From contig CAMNCR010000139.1 in assembly GCA_946534455.1 (NCBI GenBank), forward strand, positions 1 through 7,126: 7,126 nt of DNA. The letters are read 5' to 3'. Shown here piece by piece: positions 1 to 6,165 of the stretch (position 1 is its first letter; the number at the start of each line of letters is the position of its first letter). The DNA comes from an uncultured Clostridia bacterium. GTDB taxonomy: Bacteria; Bacillota; Clostridia; Christensenellales; Aristaeellaceae. Both the position numbers and the translations under genes were made by a program. The notes below the pieces were generated by a model. The model saw only the letters and a program-made list of their open reading frames with translations, had not been told where the DNA came from and did no database searches.

Positions 1-22
1 GTCTATTCCGCGCAGATACGCG

Positions 23-47
23 AAAACGGAACCCGGCGGTTCCGTTT
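23..47 (-). terminator. Intrinsic terminator after the DegV gene
   Basis: Read on the minus strand, a perfect 10-bp stem (AAACGGAACC pairing with GGTTCCGTTT) closes on a GCCG tetraloop. It ends in a TTTT run before TCGCG. It begins 11 nt after the DegV stop codon, as expected for a Rho-independent terminator ending this transcription unit. The T-run is short and partly inside the stem. The plus-strand reading gives only TTT then CAG, so the minus orientation is favoured. Confidence 0.85.
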
Positions 48-58
48 CAGCTGTTCAG

Positions 59-931
59 TTACGGAGTCCGTTGCCGCGTCCCCAGGAAGCACACCGCCAC
101 CGTTCCCGGTCCGCAGTGCGCGCCAATCACAGGGCCGACGTTTTCAACCAGCACCTCGGCCTCCGGCAGCTTCTGGCTGACCATCGCCCGGGCCCGCTCG
201 GCATCCTCCGGTGCGTCCGCGTGCAGGATGATAATCGGGCTCTCCTTCGGATCCGGCTCAAACTCCATCATCTTGTCCGCCAGGTAGGCGATGGCCTTCT
301 TGCGCCCCCGCACCTTGTCGATGGACTGCAGCGTGCCGTCCTTCGCCTCGACGATGATGGGCTTCAGATCCAGCATCGTGCCCACCGTCGCCGCCGCCGC
401 GGAAATCCGGCCGCCCCGCTTCAGATACTTCAGATCATCCACGGTGAACAGGCCCTGGCAGCGCAGCTTGTTGTTCTCCACCCAGGCCGCCACCTCTTCC
501 AGCGGCGCGCCGGCCCGGTACATTTCATGGGCCTTCAGCACAAGCAGCGTCATCGGGCAGGAAATGCTCAGCGTGTCTACCACGACGAACTTCCGCTCCG
601 GATACTTTTTCAGCAGCTTTTCCTGCGCGGCATACACCGCCTGAATGGTGCTGCTCAGCTTGCTGGAAAAGGCGATGAACAGCAGATCCTTTTCCTTCAG
701 AATCGGCTCAAAGTATTCCAGATACGTTTCTTCGTTCAGCGCGGAGGTCACGGGCACCGCGCCCTCCCGCATCATATCGTAGTAAGCCTTGTGGTTCAGC
801 GTCTGGCCCAGATCGTCGAAGTATTCCCTGCCGTTCAGGGCATAGGGCATGTATACCACGGGAATATCATACTGCTCCTTCAGGTGAAAGGGCAGATCGC
901 TGTCGCTGTCGGTCATCAGGATGTAATCCAT
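59..931 (-). CDS. DegV family fatty-acid-binding protein (FakB-like)
   Basis: This 290-residue protein matches the usual DegV length of about 280. DegV/FakB proteins bind one fatty acid and, in characterised systems, present it to the kinase FakA for phosphorylation before phospholipid synthesis. Visible family motifs are TDSDSDLP (residues 7-14), TSALN (62-66), SSKLSST (89-95), FTVDDLKYLKRGGRIS (162-177) and GPVIGAHCGPG (266-276). The Thr62, Ser93 and His272 regions match the family's carboxylate-binding positions. No signal peptide or membrane segment is seen, so it should be cytoplasmic. The ATG is preceded by AGGAG with an 8-nt gap. The gene has its own putative promoter and a terminator 11 nt downstream, so it is probably monocistronic, perhaps with read-through from the Ppx gene. 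No fakA lies nearby. The family assignment is firm; the ligand is unknown. Confidence 0.95.
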   Translation of the reverse strand: MDYILMTDSDSDLPFHLKEQYDIPVVYMPYALNGREYFDDLGQTLNHKAYYDMMREGAVPVTSALNEETYLEYFEPILKEKDLLFIAFSSKLSSTIQAVYAAQEKLLKKYPERKFVVVDTLSISCPMTLLVLKAHEMYRAGAPLEEVAAWVENNKLRCQGLFTVDDLKYLKRGGRISAAAATVGTMLDLKPIIVEAKDGTLQSIDKVRGRKKAIAYLADKMMEFEPDPKESPIIILHADAPEDAERARAMVSQKLPEAEVLVENVGPVIGAHCGPGTVAVCFLGTRQRTP

Positions 932-1020
932 GGTGCCGTCTCCTCTCCTCGTCTTTCCGTCCTCTTTCTTTCCGGCGCAGCCCTCCGCAGGCCTCTGTCC
1001 GCGGCCCGGCTGCGGCGTTC

Positions 1021-1049
1021 AGTATACAATAGATAGGGGGAAAATGCAA
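1021..1049 (-). promoter_or_regulatory. Putative sigma-A-type promoter for the DegV gene
   Basis: On the minus strand a -10 hexamer TATACT (1026-1021, 5 of 6 consensus) lies 17 bp downstream of TTGCAT (1049-1044, only the TTG triplet matches). Transcription would start near 1014, giving a leader of about 80 nt. That leader is GC-rich and contains GCAGCC and GGCTGC arms that could pair around an inner CCGC/GCGG stem. An AT-rich patch around the -10 stands out against the GC-rich surroundings. The -35 is weak, so the call is moderate. Confidence 0.5.
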
Positions 1050-1069
1050 CCCTGCGGCCCGGCGCCGCC

Positions 1070-1972
1070 TCAGCAGCGCTGCAGCAGATAGCCGTCCAGG
1101 TTGCCCCATTCGCTGACCGCCACCTCTTCAATCCGCAGATGGCGCATCACCGCCATCAGGATGCAGATGCCGTGAACGACGATATCCGCCCGGCTGGGCT
1201 GCAGCCCCGGCAGCGTCTTTCGCGCCTCCGGCGTCATGTCCGCCAGCTCCTCCCCGATGGCCTGTACCGCCTCCAGCCGGATCCGGGTGCCGTGCATGTT
1301 GGTCCGGTCCGTCCAGGGAACCTTCCGCGCCATGGCGGACAGCGTCGTAAACGTGCCGCCCGTGCCGGCCCAGGCCCGTGGAAAGGGGCTGCCTGGCAGC
1401 TCCGGAAAATCCTCGGCCAGGGTCTGCGCCGCGGCTTTCTCCACGGCAGGCATGTCCTCCCGGCCCCTGATCGGGATCAGCCGGAACAGCCGCACCGCGC
1501 CGATCTGGCAGGAAGCCGCGCGCTCAATCCCCGCGGAGCCGCCGATGACCAGCTCCGTGCTGCCGCCCCCGATGTCAATCACGCCGCATGGATCCGCCTC
1601 CCTGACCACGGCGGACGCGCCGGCGAAGCTGAGGATCGCCTCCTCCCGTCCGGACAGGATTTCCGGCGGCTCCCCGGCCGCCTGCTGCACCAGCCGGATG
1701 AATTCCGCCCCGTTGGCCGCGTCCCGCGAAGCGCTGGTCGCAAAGATGCGCAGCATGTCCGCGCCGGCCTTCCGGGCGTTCTCCGCCATGCGCTGCACGG
1801 CCGCGGCCGTGCAGGCCATGCTCTCTGCGCTCAGGTTGCCCTGCGCGTCCAGCCCGGCAAACAGCCGGGTACCCTCCCGGTCCCGCATCAGGCGGATCAG
1901 GGAGGTTCCCTGCTTCTCCGCCATCAGCAGCCGGACGGAGTTGGAACCAATACCTATGACGGCTACCTTCAC
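1070..1972 (-). CDS. Short Ppx/GppA-family phosphatase (single ASKHA module)
   Basis: This is a 300-residue member of the exopolyphosphatase/guanosine pentaphosphate phosphohydrolase family, which releases phosphate from polyphosphate or converts pppGpp to ppGpp. Seen motifs are the phosphate-1-like GIGSNSVRLL (7-16), ATSASRDAANG (78-88), SGREEAILSFAG (107-118) with the likely catalytic Glu, VIDIGGGSTEL (131-141), GTGGTFTTLSAM (203-214) and a C-terminal SEWGNLDGYL (288-297). It is the short form, without the C-terminal HD-like domain of E. coli PPX. The usual Asp of the phosphate-1 motif (DIGSNS) is Gly7 here, and the common end motif G(L/V)REG reads GNLDG, so activity may be altered. The start is GTG, with GGGGGAG about 4 nt upstream. 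An upstream ATG is out of frame or runs into a stop. It lies 44 nt after the coiled-coil gene and is probably co-transcribed. Substrate cannot be told from sequence. Confidence 0.9.
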   Translation of the reverse strand: MKVAVIGIGSNSVRLLMAEKQGTSLIRLMRDREGTRLFAGLDAQGNLSAESMACTAAAVQRMAENARKAGADMLRIFATSASRDAANGAEFIRLVQQAAGEPPEILSGREEAILSFAGASAVVREADPCGVIDIGGGSTELVIGGSAGIERAASCQIGAVRLFRLIPIRGREDMPAVEKAAAQTLAEDFPELPGSPFPRAWAGTGGTFTTLSAMARKVPWTDRTNMHGTRIRLEAVQAIGEELADMTPEARKTLPGLQPSRADIVVHGICILMAVMRHLRIEEVAVSEWGNLDGYLLQRC

Positions 1973-2004
1973 AAAGCTCCCCCTTCATTGCATACCCGCC
2001 CGAC

Positions 2005-2030
2005 GGCGGAGGTCTGTCACTCCGCCTTTT
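2005..2030 (+). terminator. Terminator-like hairpin with T-tract on the plus strand
   Basis: GGCGGAG (2005-2011) pairs perfectly with CTCCGCC (2020-2026) across an 8-nt loop and is followed on the plus strand by TTTTTG. This has the form of a small intrinsic terminator pointing against all genes in the window. On the minus strand the same hairpin spans the stop codon of the coiled-coil gene and lacks a T-run, so it should not stop the sense transcript into the Ppx gene efficiently. The T-tract is the complement of two Lys codons, so it may be coincidental. Confidence 0.4.
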
Positions 2031-3024
2031 TGTCCAGCGTCAGGGTATAGCCAAGCTTCTCCAGGGGCTCCTTCAGCGCCTCCACCAGGCTGGTCAGCTC
2101 TTCCTCTCCCATGCTCAGATAATCGGTCGCAGCCTCTCCGGCCTGCTTCAGGGCTTCATTTTCCTCCGTCAGGGTCTTCAGCTGCTCTGCCAGCGCATCC
2201 TTTTCCGCCTGCAGCGCTTCCAGACCGGCCTTGGCCTCTTCCGCCTGACCCTGCAGCGCCTGAATCTGCTCCTCCAGGCCCGTCTTTTCCTTCACGGCCG
2301 CCTCGACCTTGGCCAGCAGGTCCGTCTTTTCCTTGGTCAGGTTTTCAATCTGCGCGCTGAGCGTGGTCTTGTCCCCGTTCAGGGTCTCGATCTGGGTGGC
2401 CATGTTGCCCTTGTCCGTCAGGTGCGCATCCACCTGCGAGGTCTTCTCGTCCAGCTGGGCCGTCAGATCCGCCACCGTGCTTTCCAGGCCTTCCTTCAGC
2501 TCCGTCAGGGAAGCGATTTCCGCCGTCTTCGCCTCGACATCCGCCGTCAGCGTCTCAACCTGGGCCGCCTTCTCCGCCGCGTCCGCCGTCAGCGTTTCGA
2601 TCTGCGCCGCCTTCTCCGCCGCGTCCGCCGTCAGCGTCTCAATCTGGGCCGCCTTCTCCGCCGCGTCCGCCGTCAGCGTCTCGATCTGGGCCGCCTTCTC
2701 CGCCGCGTCCGCCGTCAGCGTCTCAATCTGCGTCCCCTTCTCCGCGGCCTCCGCCGTCAGCGTTTCGATCTGCGCGCCTTTCTCCGCGGCCTCCGCCGTC
2801 AGCGTCTCGATCTGCGTGCCCTTCTCCGCGGCCTCCGCCGTCAGCGCCTCCACCTGCGAGGTCAGCTGATCTTTCTCCCCGGTCAGGCCGTCAATGAGCT
2901 CTGCCTTGGTTTTGTCCGCCTCGCTCAGCGTCGCGTAGCGGTTGTTGCCCGAGATGGTGGTCGCGATGAAAATAATGGCGACGATCGCCAGCACACAGGT
3001 GAGAATGGGAAATACTTTCTTCAT
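2017..3024 (-). CDS. Membrane-anchored coiled-coil protein with 14-residue tandem repeats
   Basis: I do not recognise a named family for this 335-residue protein. Residues 1-24 form a Lys-Lys start followed by one hydrophobic segment, with no lipobox and no convincing signal peptidase site, so it is probably a type II anchored protein with its bulk outside the membrane. Residues 30-300 are rich in Ala, Glu, Lys, Thr, Leu and Gln and look like a long coiled coil. Residues 57-168 consist of 14-residue units of the form QIETLTAxAAEKxx, seven regular and one decayed. Residues 169-300 are irregular coil. The last 35 residues (DYLSMGEEEL onward) are less repetitive and may form a small terminal fold. 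AGGAGG lies 8 nt before the ATG, and a strong promoter lies upstream. It is followed by the Ppx-family gene after 44 nt. A structural or tethering envelope role is plausible, but function is unknown. Database hits to SMC or myosin-like proteins would reflect composition only. Confidence 0.85.
   Translation of the reverse strand: MKKVFPILTCVLAIVAIIFIATTISGNNRYATLSEADKTKAELIDGLTGEKDQLTSQVEALTAEAAEKGTQIETLTAEAAEKGAQIETLTAEAAEKGTQIETLTADAAEKAAQIETLTADAAEKAAQIETLTADAAEKAAQIETLTADAAEKAAQVETLTADVEAKTAEIASLTELKEGLESTVADLTAQLDEKTSQVDAHLTDKGNMATQIETLNGDKTTLSAQIENLTKEKTDLLAKVEAAVKEKTGLEEQIQALQGQAEEAKAGLEALQAEKDALAEQLKTLTEENEALKQAGEAATDYLSMGEEELTSLVEALKEPLEKLGYTLTLDKKAE
2521..2856 (-). repeat. 42-bp in-frame tandem repeat, seven regular units plus one decayed
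   Basis: Counting from codon 57 (2856), seven consecutive 42-bp units run to 2563, and a diverged eighth ends at 2521. Each encodes two heptads beginning Q(I/V)ExLTA. Two subtypes are arranged in blocks: units 1-3 carry AEAAEKG(T/A) and units 4-7 carry ADAAEKAA. Within the second block about 30 of 42 bases are identical in all four copies, with differences confined to the head of the unit. This pattern indicates recent local duplication by slippage or unequal recombination. Confidence 0.95.
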
Positions 3025-3051
3025 GGCTCAGCCCTCCTATGCAGTTCGATG

Positions 3052-3085
3052 TGTCTTTTGGGATTAACATCCGCGAATAAAGACA
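3052..3085. promoter_or_regulatory. Inverted repeat flanking the predicted transcription start (possible operator)
   Basis: On the plus strand TGTCTTT (3052-3058) and AAAGACA (3079-3085) form a perfect 7-bp inverted repeat separated by 20 bp. Inside it is a second small palindrome, GGAT-TAAC-ATCC (3061-3072). The outer arm touches the last base of the -10 hexamer and the other arm lies within the leader, so a protein bound here would overlap the start site. The two palindromes are offset by about 2 bp rather than concentric, and chance occurrence is possible. Confidence 0.3.
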
Positions 3086-3113
3086 GTATATCACCTTTGA
3101 TCCGTTTTGTCAC
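3085..3113 (-). promoter_or_regulatory. Strong sigma-A-type promoter for the coiled-coil/Ppx genes
   Basis: On the minus strand GTGACA (3113-3108, 5 of 6 to TTGACA) is followed after exactly 17 bp by TATACT (3090-3085, 5 of 6 to TATAAT). An extended TGA sits directly before the -10. The start would fall near 3078, giving a leader of about 54 nt with AGGAGG at 3038-3033. The AT-rich stretch is distinct from the GC-rich flanks. This is the best promoter in the window. Confidence 0.8.
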
Positions 3114-3149
3114 CTGCTGTTTTCCGATCTCCGGTCCTCGCCTCCCGCT

Positions 3150-3177
3150 CCCCTCCGGCGCCCGTCGCGGGCCGGGG
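3150..3177 (-). other. GC-rich imperfect hairpin after the membrane-protein gene
   Basis: Directly downstream of the stop codon, the minus strand can fold as CCCG-CGA-CGGG, extended by CCGG/CCGG and CC/GG pairs across small bulges. There is no T-run after it, so it is not a standard intrinsic terminator. It may mark the 3' end of the murB-rapZ-whiA transcript, act as a weak or Rho-assisted terminator, or protect the RNA end. High local GC makes such folds common. Confidence 0.3.
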
Positions 3178-3178
3178 C

Positions 3179-5167
3179 TCATCCCCCGGGCACCCGGTAA
3201 ATCCGGGCCTCGCCGTTTTCGAAAACCAGGGGGAAGCTGGCCTCCAGCCACGCCTCATCCACCGCATAATCGGACCGCTCGTAGGAGGAAACGTAGATAT
3301 AATCCACCCCATACCGGTCCAGCACGCTCAGGTTCGCCTCCGGCTCCTCCAGAAACGCCGCGATCTCCGCCTGCCGCTCGCTCGTGTCAAACCCGTGCCA
3401 GTACAGCCACAGATCCGGACCGCACACGATGGTCCTGCCCGCGATGGACAGCGCCGGATTCAGGTGCTGCGTCCCGGAGAGCACCACCGCGTCCTCCGGC
3501 GTTTCCTCCCGGAAGAACGTCCCCGCCTCCACCGCCTCCCGGCTGAAGGCCTGGTAATTGGACACCGTTTCCCGCCAGAGGGTCAGCCCCGCGCTCAGAA
3601 AAACCGCCACGCTCAGCGCGGCCGCGAGGATCGGTCTGGCCCGCAGCCCCCGCAATCGCGTCCACATGTCCGAGGCCCAGTCCGCCACGATCATGCAGCA
3701 CAGCAGCCACGCCAGGTAGAACAGCTTGTTGTTATCGTATTCATTCGGCTGGAAGCGAATCAGCTCCGCCGCCAGGATGATGGGCAGCGCCATGGCAAAC
3801 AGCCGGCGCCATCTGGGCTTGCGCTCCGCCAGCGCCAGCAGCAGCGCCGCAAAGGGCAGCCCGATGTTCTTGAGATAGAACCACAGATACAGATCCCGCA
3901 TGCCGCGGCCGTCCGGATTGTTGACCCAGTTAAACTGCAGCTTCAGGAACGCGTGCCCCTCCGGCCCCTGAAAGGTCTGACGGAAGGTGAAGCAGAGCAG
4001 CTGCGGCAGCGCCAGCGCGGCCGCCAGGCAGGCGTAGCCCACGTAGGGCAGCAGTATGCGTCCCCTGCTTCTTCGCGCCATCAGGGTTCGGGGATCGCCG
4101 TGAATCAGGTCGTAGCTCATGCAGCCCAGGGAGGCGAGCCCCAGCGCAAGAAAGCTGTGGGTGTGAATCAGCGGCAGCGCGCCGGCCCAGATCCCCAGCA
4201 GCACCACCGCCCGGGCGCCGCCCTCCCGCTCCCGCAGCACGGGCCGGAACGCCGCGTCCAGCAGATACAGGCAGGGAAGCACCATGCACCACCCGCCCAG
4301 CAGCGTCCGCTGGGGAATCATCAGATCCGCGATCACGTTGGACCAGCGCAGGTTGTTCGGATCGGGCTGATTGGTCGGCGTCCTGTACCAGCCCGTCAGA
4401 ATCTGGCGGATCCGGGCGACGGCGGTCCACTGGCCGGAAGCGTCCCTGCCCCCCGCCAGATCAAAATCGTACAGAAATCCCAGCCCGCCGTTGAGGAAAA
4501 ACAGCAGCGCCGCCAGTACCGCGGTCTTCCGGCCGCCGGTCATCCGGCGCCCCATCACCAGCACGCCCAGATAGCACAGCGCCATCATCAGCGTCCCCGG
4601 AACGATCAGGGAAGCCTGCAGCGACGCGCCCAGCAGCAGGAAGGTGGAGCTCAGCGAATCCGTCAGGAAGGGATAGGACAGCCGCGCTCCCGGGTAAAAG
4701 GGATAGTCCGCCGGAAACCGCTTCCCGATCAGCCCCGTCACAAAGCTCAGATGCATCGGCAGATCCCCGTAGGTGCTCTGTCCGACGTACCATCCGCCGT
4801 CCGGATCCACGCGCACATTGTGCGTGTACTGCAGGTAACCGCTCAGCGCCGTCAGCGGCACCAGCACCCACAGCGCCTGCCGCAGCACGCGGCTCTCCTC
4901 CGCGTCCCAGCAGGCCGCGGGCCGTTCATCCCGCGCAAAATAGCAGATGGCCGTCAGCAGCAGCAGCACCGCCGCCGCCATCCCATGGGCCATCAGCGTG
5001 AAGGAGAGCAGAAACGCCGCCAGCGCGGGCAGCCACATTTCCAGCAGCAGCCCCAGGCTCAGCCCCAGCCACAGCCGGTTCAGCGGCCGGTGCCGCGGCA
5101 GCAGAAACCGGACCATCAGCACGCCGCACGCCAGATACAGCAGCAGATATCCCAGGGCCGCGATCAT
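3179..5167 (-). CDS. Polytopic membrane protein, GT-C glycosyltransferase-like
   Basis: This 662-residue protein has roughly 12-14 hydrophobic segments spread over residues 1-530 and a soluble, probably extracytoplasmic C-terminal domain (about 531-662). The first long outer loop carries YGDLPMHL (133-140), with the acidic residue and His spacing seen in many GT-C-like proteins, followed by FPADYPFYPGARLSYPF (151-167). Later come IPQRTLLGGW (284-293), THSF (336-339) and QPNEYDNNKLF (473-483). The tail has AGRTIVCGPDLWLYWHG (576-592) and YGVDYIYVSSYER (619-631). This layout resembles the DUF2298/'YYY' and GT39-like membrane proteins thought to use lipid-linked sugars; that comparison is from memory. 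Its ATG overlaps the whiA stop (ATGA), with AAGGAG 11 nt upstream, so it is translationally coupled. Donor, acceptor and actual enzymatic activity are unknown. Confidence 0.8.
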   Translation of the reverse strand: MIAALGYLLLYLACGVLMVRFLLPRHRPLNRLWLGLSLGLLLEMWLPALAAFLLSFTLMAHGMAAAVLLLLTAICYFARDERPAACWDAEESRVLRQALWVLVPLTALSGYLQYTHNVRVDPDGGWYVGQSTYGDLPMHLSFVTGLIGKRFPADYPFYPGARLSYPFLTDSLSSTFLLLGASLQASLIVPGTLMMALCYLGVLVMGRRMTGGRKTAVLAALLFFLNGGLGFLYDFDLAGGRDASGQWTAVARIRQILTGWYRTPTNQPDPNNLRWSNVIADLMIPQRTLLGGWCMVLPCLYLLDAAFRPVLREREGGARAVVLLGIWAGALPLIHTHSFLALGLASLGCMSYDLIHGDPRTLMARRSRGRILLPYVGYACLAAALALPQLLCFTFRQTFQGPEGHAFLKLQFNWVNNPDGRGMRDLYLWFYLKNIGLPFAALLLALAERKPRWRRLFAMALPIILAAELIRFQPNEYDNNKLFYLAWLLCCMIVADWASDMWTRLRGLRARPILAAALSVAVFLSAGLTLWRETVSNYQAFSREAVEAGTFFREETPEDAVVLSGTQHLNPALSIAGRTIVCGPDLWLYWHGFDTSERQAEIAAFLEEPEANLSVLDRYGVDYIYVSSYERSDYAVDEAWLEASFPLVFENGEARIYRVPGG

Positions 5168-6165
5168 GTGTCTCGCCTCTCCTTCGGTTCCTTTTTTTCA
5201 TCCTCGGCATCCAGCTGCGCGGCAATCTCCATCAGCCTCCGCAGCCGGTGATTCACGCCGCTCCGTCCCAGCGGCGGGTCCATGCGCTCCCCGATCTCCC
5301 GCAGGTTCAGCTCCGGGTGTTCCAGGCGCAGCCGCGCCATCTCCCGCAGGGCCGGCGGCAGGGTAAACAGGCCCTGCCGGAGCGCAATCTGCCGGATCGC
5401 CTCCACCTGGGAGAGCGCCGCATCCAGGGCGCGCTCGCCGTTGTGCTCGTCGCAGTTCGCGGCCCGGGTGGCTGTCGCCCGCAGCTGCCTGGCCGCGCGG
5501 ATGTTTTCCATTTCCAGCACGCTCTGCCCGGCGCCCATCAGCGCGAGCATGTCCGCCACCTGCTGCCCGCTCTTCAGATACAGAACGGTCTGCCCCATCC
5601 GCTCATAGGTGCGGATGGGCAGCTCGCTCTTCTCCAGCATTCGCGACAGCGTGTGGGTCAGGTGCCCGTCCCCGGCCTGGAATTCCAGATGGTATCCCCG
5701 CTCCGGATTCGTCATCGTCCCCGCGCCCAGAAAGGCCGCCCGGAAGAAGGCTCTCCGGCAGCAGATCCGGGTCAGCGGGTGCCTCGGCACCATGTGCCGG
5801 AGCCGCAGCGTTCCGGTTTCATCCGTTTCCATCATGTGCAGGGTTTCCAGCAGCTGACGCGCATCCTCCCCGGTCAGCGTCAGCACGCAGGTGCGCTGTC
5901 CCCCCAGCCGCGGGCTCTGAATAAAATGCAGCACGGGCGTCACGTTCAGCCGTCGCTTCAGCAGCAGAAACAGCCTGCGCGCCACGCCCGCGTTTTCAAC
6001 CCGCCAGCTGACGGAGAAGGAGCCGCCTCCCCGCATGGACAGATGCCCGGAGGTCTGGGTCAGCGCGGCAATTTCACTGAGCATGCAGCACGGCTTTCCC
6101 AGGGGCAGATGAATCAGCTCCTGCTTCACCCGGGCGGAGAAGCTCTGCCCCTCGTCCCGCCGCAT
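5164..6165 (-). CDS. whiA: DNA-binding protein WhiA
   Basis: WhiA is a sporulation regulator in Streptomyces. In Bacillus it is a nucleoid-associated protein linked to cell division and chromosome segregation. The 333 residues fit the family's 310-330. An N-terminal LAGLIDADG-like region includes CCRRAFFRAAFLGAGTMTNP (135-154) and YHLEF (158-162), followed by YLKSGQQVADMLALMGA (196-212). RAANCDEHN (234-242) lies in the linker, and the C-terminal helix-turn-helix is marked by LREIGERM and PPLGRSGVNHRLRRL (297-311). As usual for WhiA, homing-endonuclease catalytic residues are not preserved. The ATG shares one base with the rapZ stop (TAATG). Its ribosome site is formed by the GAG codons ending rapZ. 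This gives six or seven residues more before SFSxxVKxEL than in typical homologs, and no nearer in-frame start exists. The stop overlaps the next gene by 4 bases. Confidence 0.97.
   Translation of the reverse strand: MRRDEGQSFSARVKQELIHLPLGKPCCMLSEIAALTQTSGHLSMRGGGSFSVSWRVENAGVARRLFLLLKRRLNVTPVLHFIQSPRLGGQRTCVLTLTGEDARQLLETLHMMETDETGTLRLRHMVPRHPLTRICCRRAFFRAAFLGAGTMTNPERGYHLEFQAGDGHLTHTLSRMLEKSELPIRTYERMGQTVLYLKSGQQVADMLALMGAGQSVLEMENIRAARQLRATATRAANCDEHNGERALDAALSQVEAIRQIALRQGLFTLPPALREMARLRLEHPELNLREIGERMDPPLGRSGVNHRLRRLMEIAAQLDAEDEKKEPKERRDT

Noticed and set aside
71..1036. 321-codon plus-strand frame opposite the DegV gene
   Set aside because: Arg/His-rich shadow without motifs. The opposite strand has every DegV signature.
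1036..1069. Possible terminator after the Ppx-family gene (GCGGC-GCCGG-GCCGC, then TTTT some bases later)
   Set aside because: Only a 5-bp stem, and the TTTT lies about 8 nt beyond it and overlaps the putative -35 region of the DegV promoter. Too weak to list.
2521..2856. Tandem repeat considered as a CRISPR array
   Set aside because: Units are contiguous 42-bp coding repeats with no unique spacers and a preserved reading frame.
2309..2869. 186-codon plus-strand frame with a Ser/Ala/Val repeat (SVSIWAAFSAASAV)
   Set aside because: It is the antisense reading of the 42-bp repeat. Any 42-bp in-frame repeat keeps an antisense frame open, and no start signals support it.
3107..5251. 714-codon open frame on the plus strand opposite the GT-C-like gene
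   Set aside because: It is a high-GC shadow: Arg/Gln/Pro/His-rich low-complexity translation, no family motif, and no ribosome site seen. The minus strand holds a protein with membrane segments and conserved motifs.
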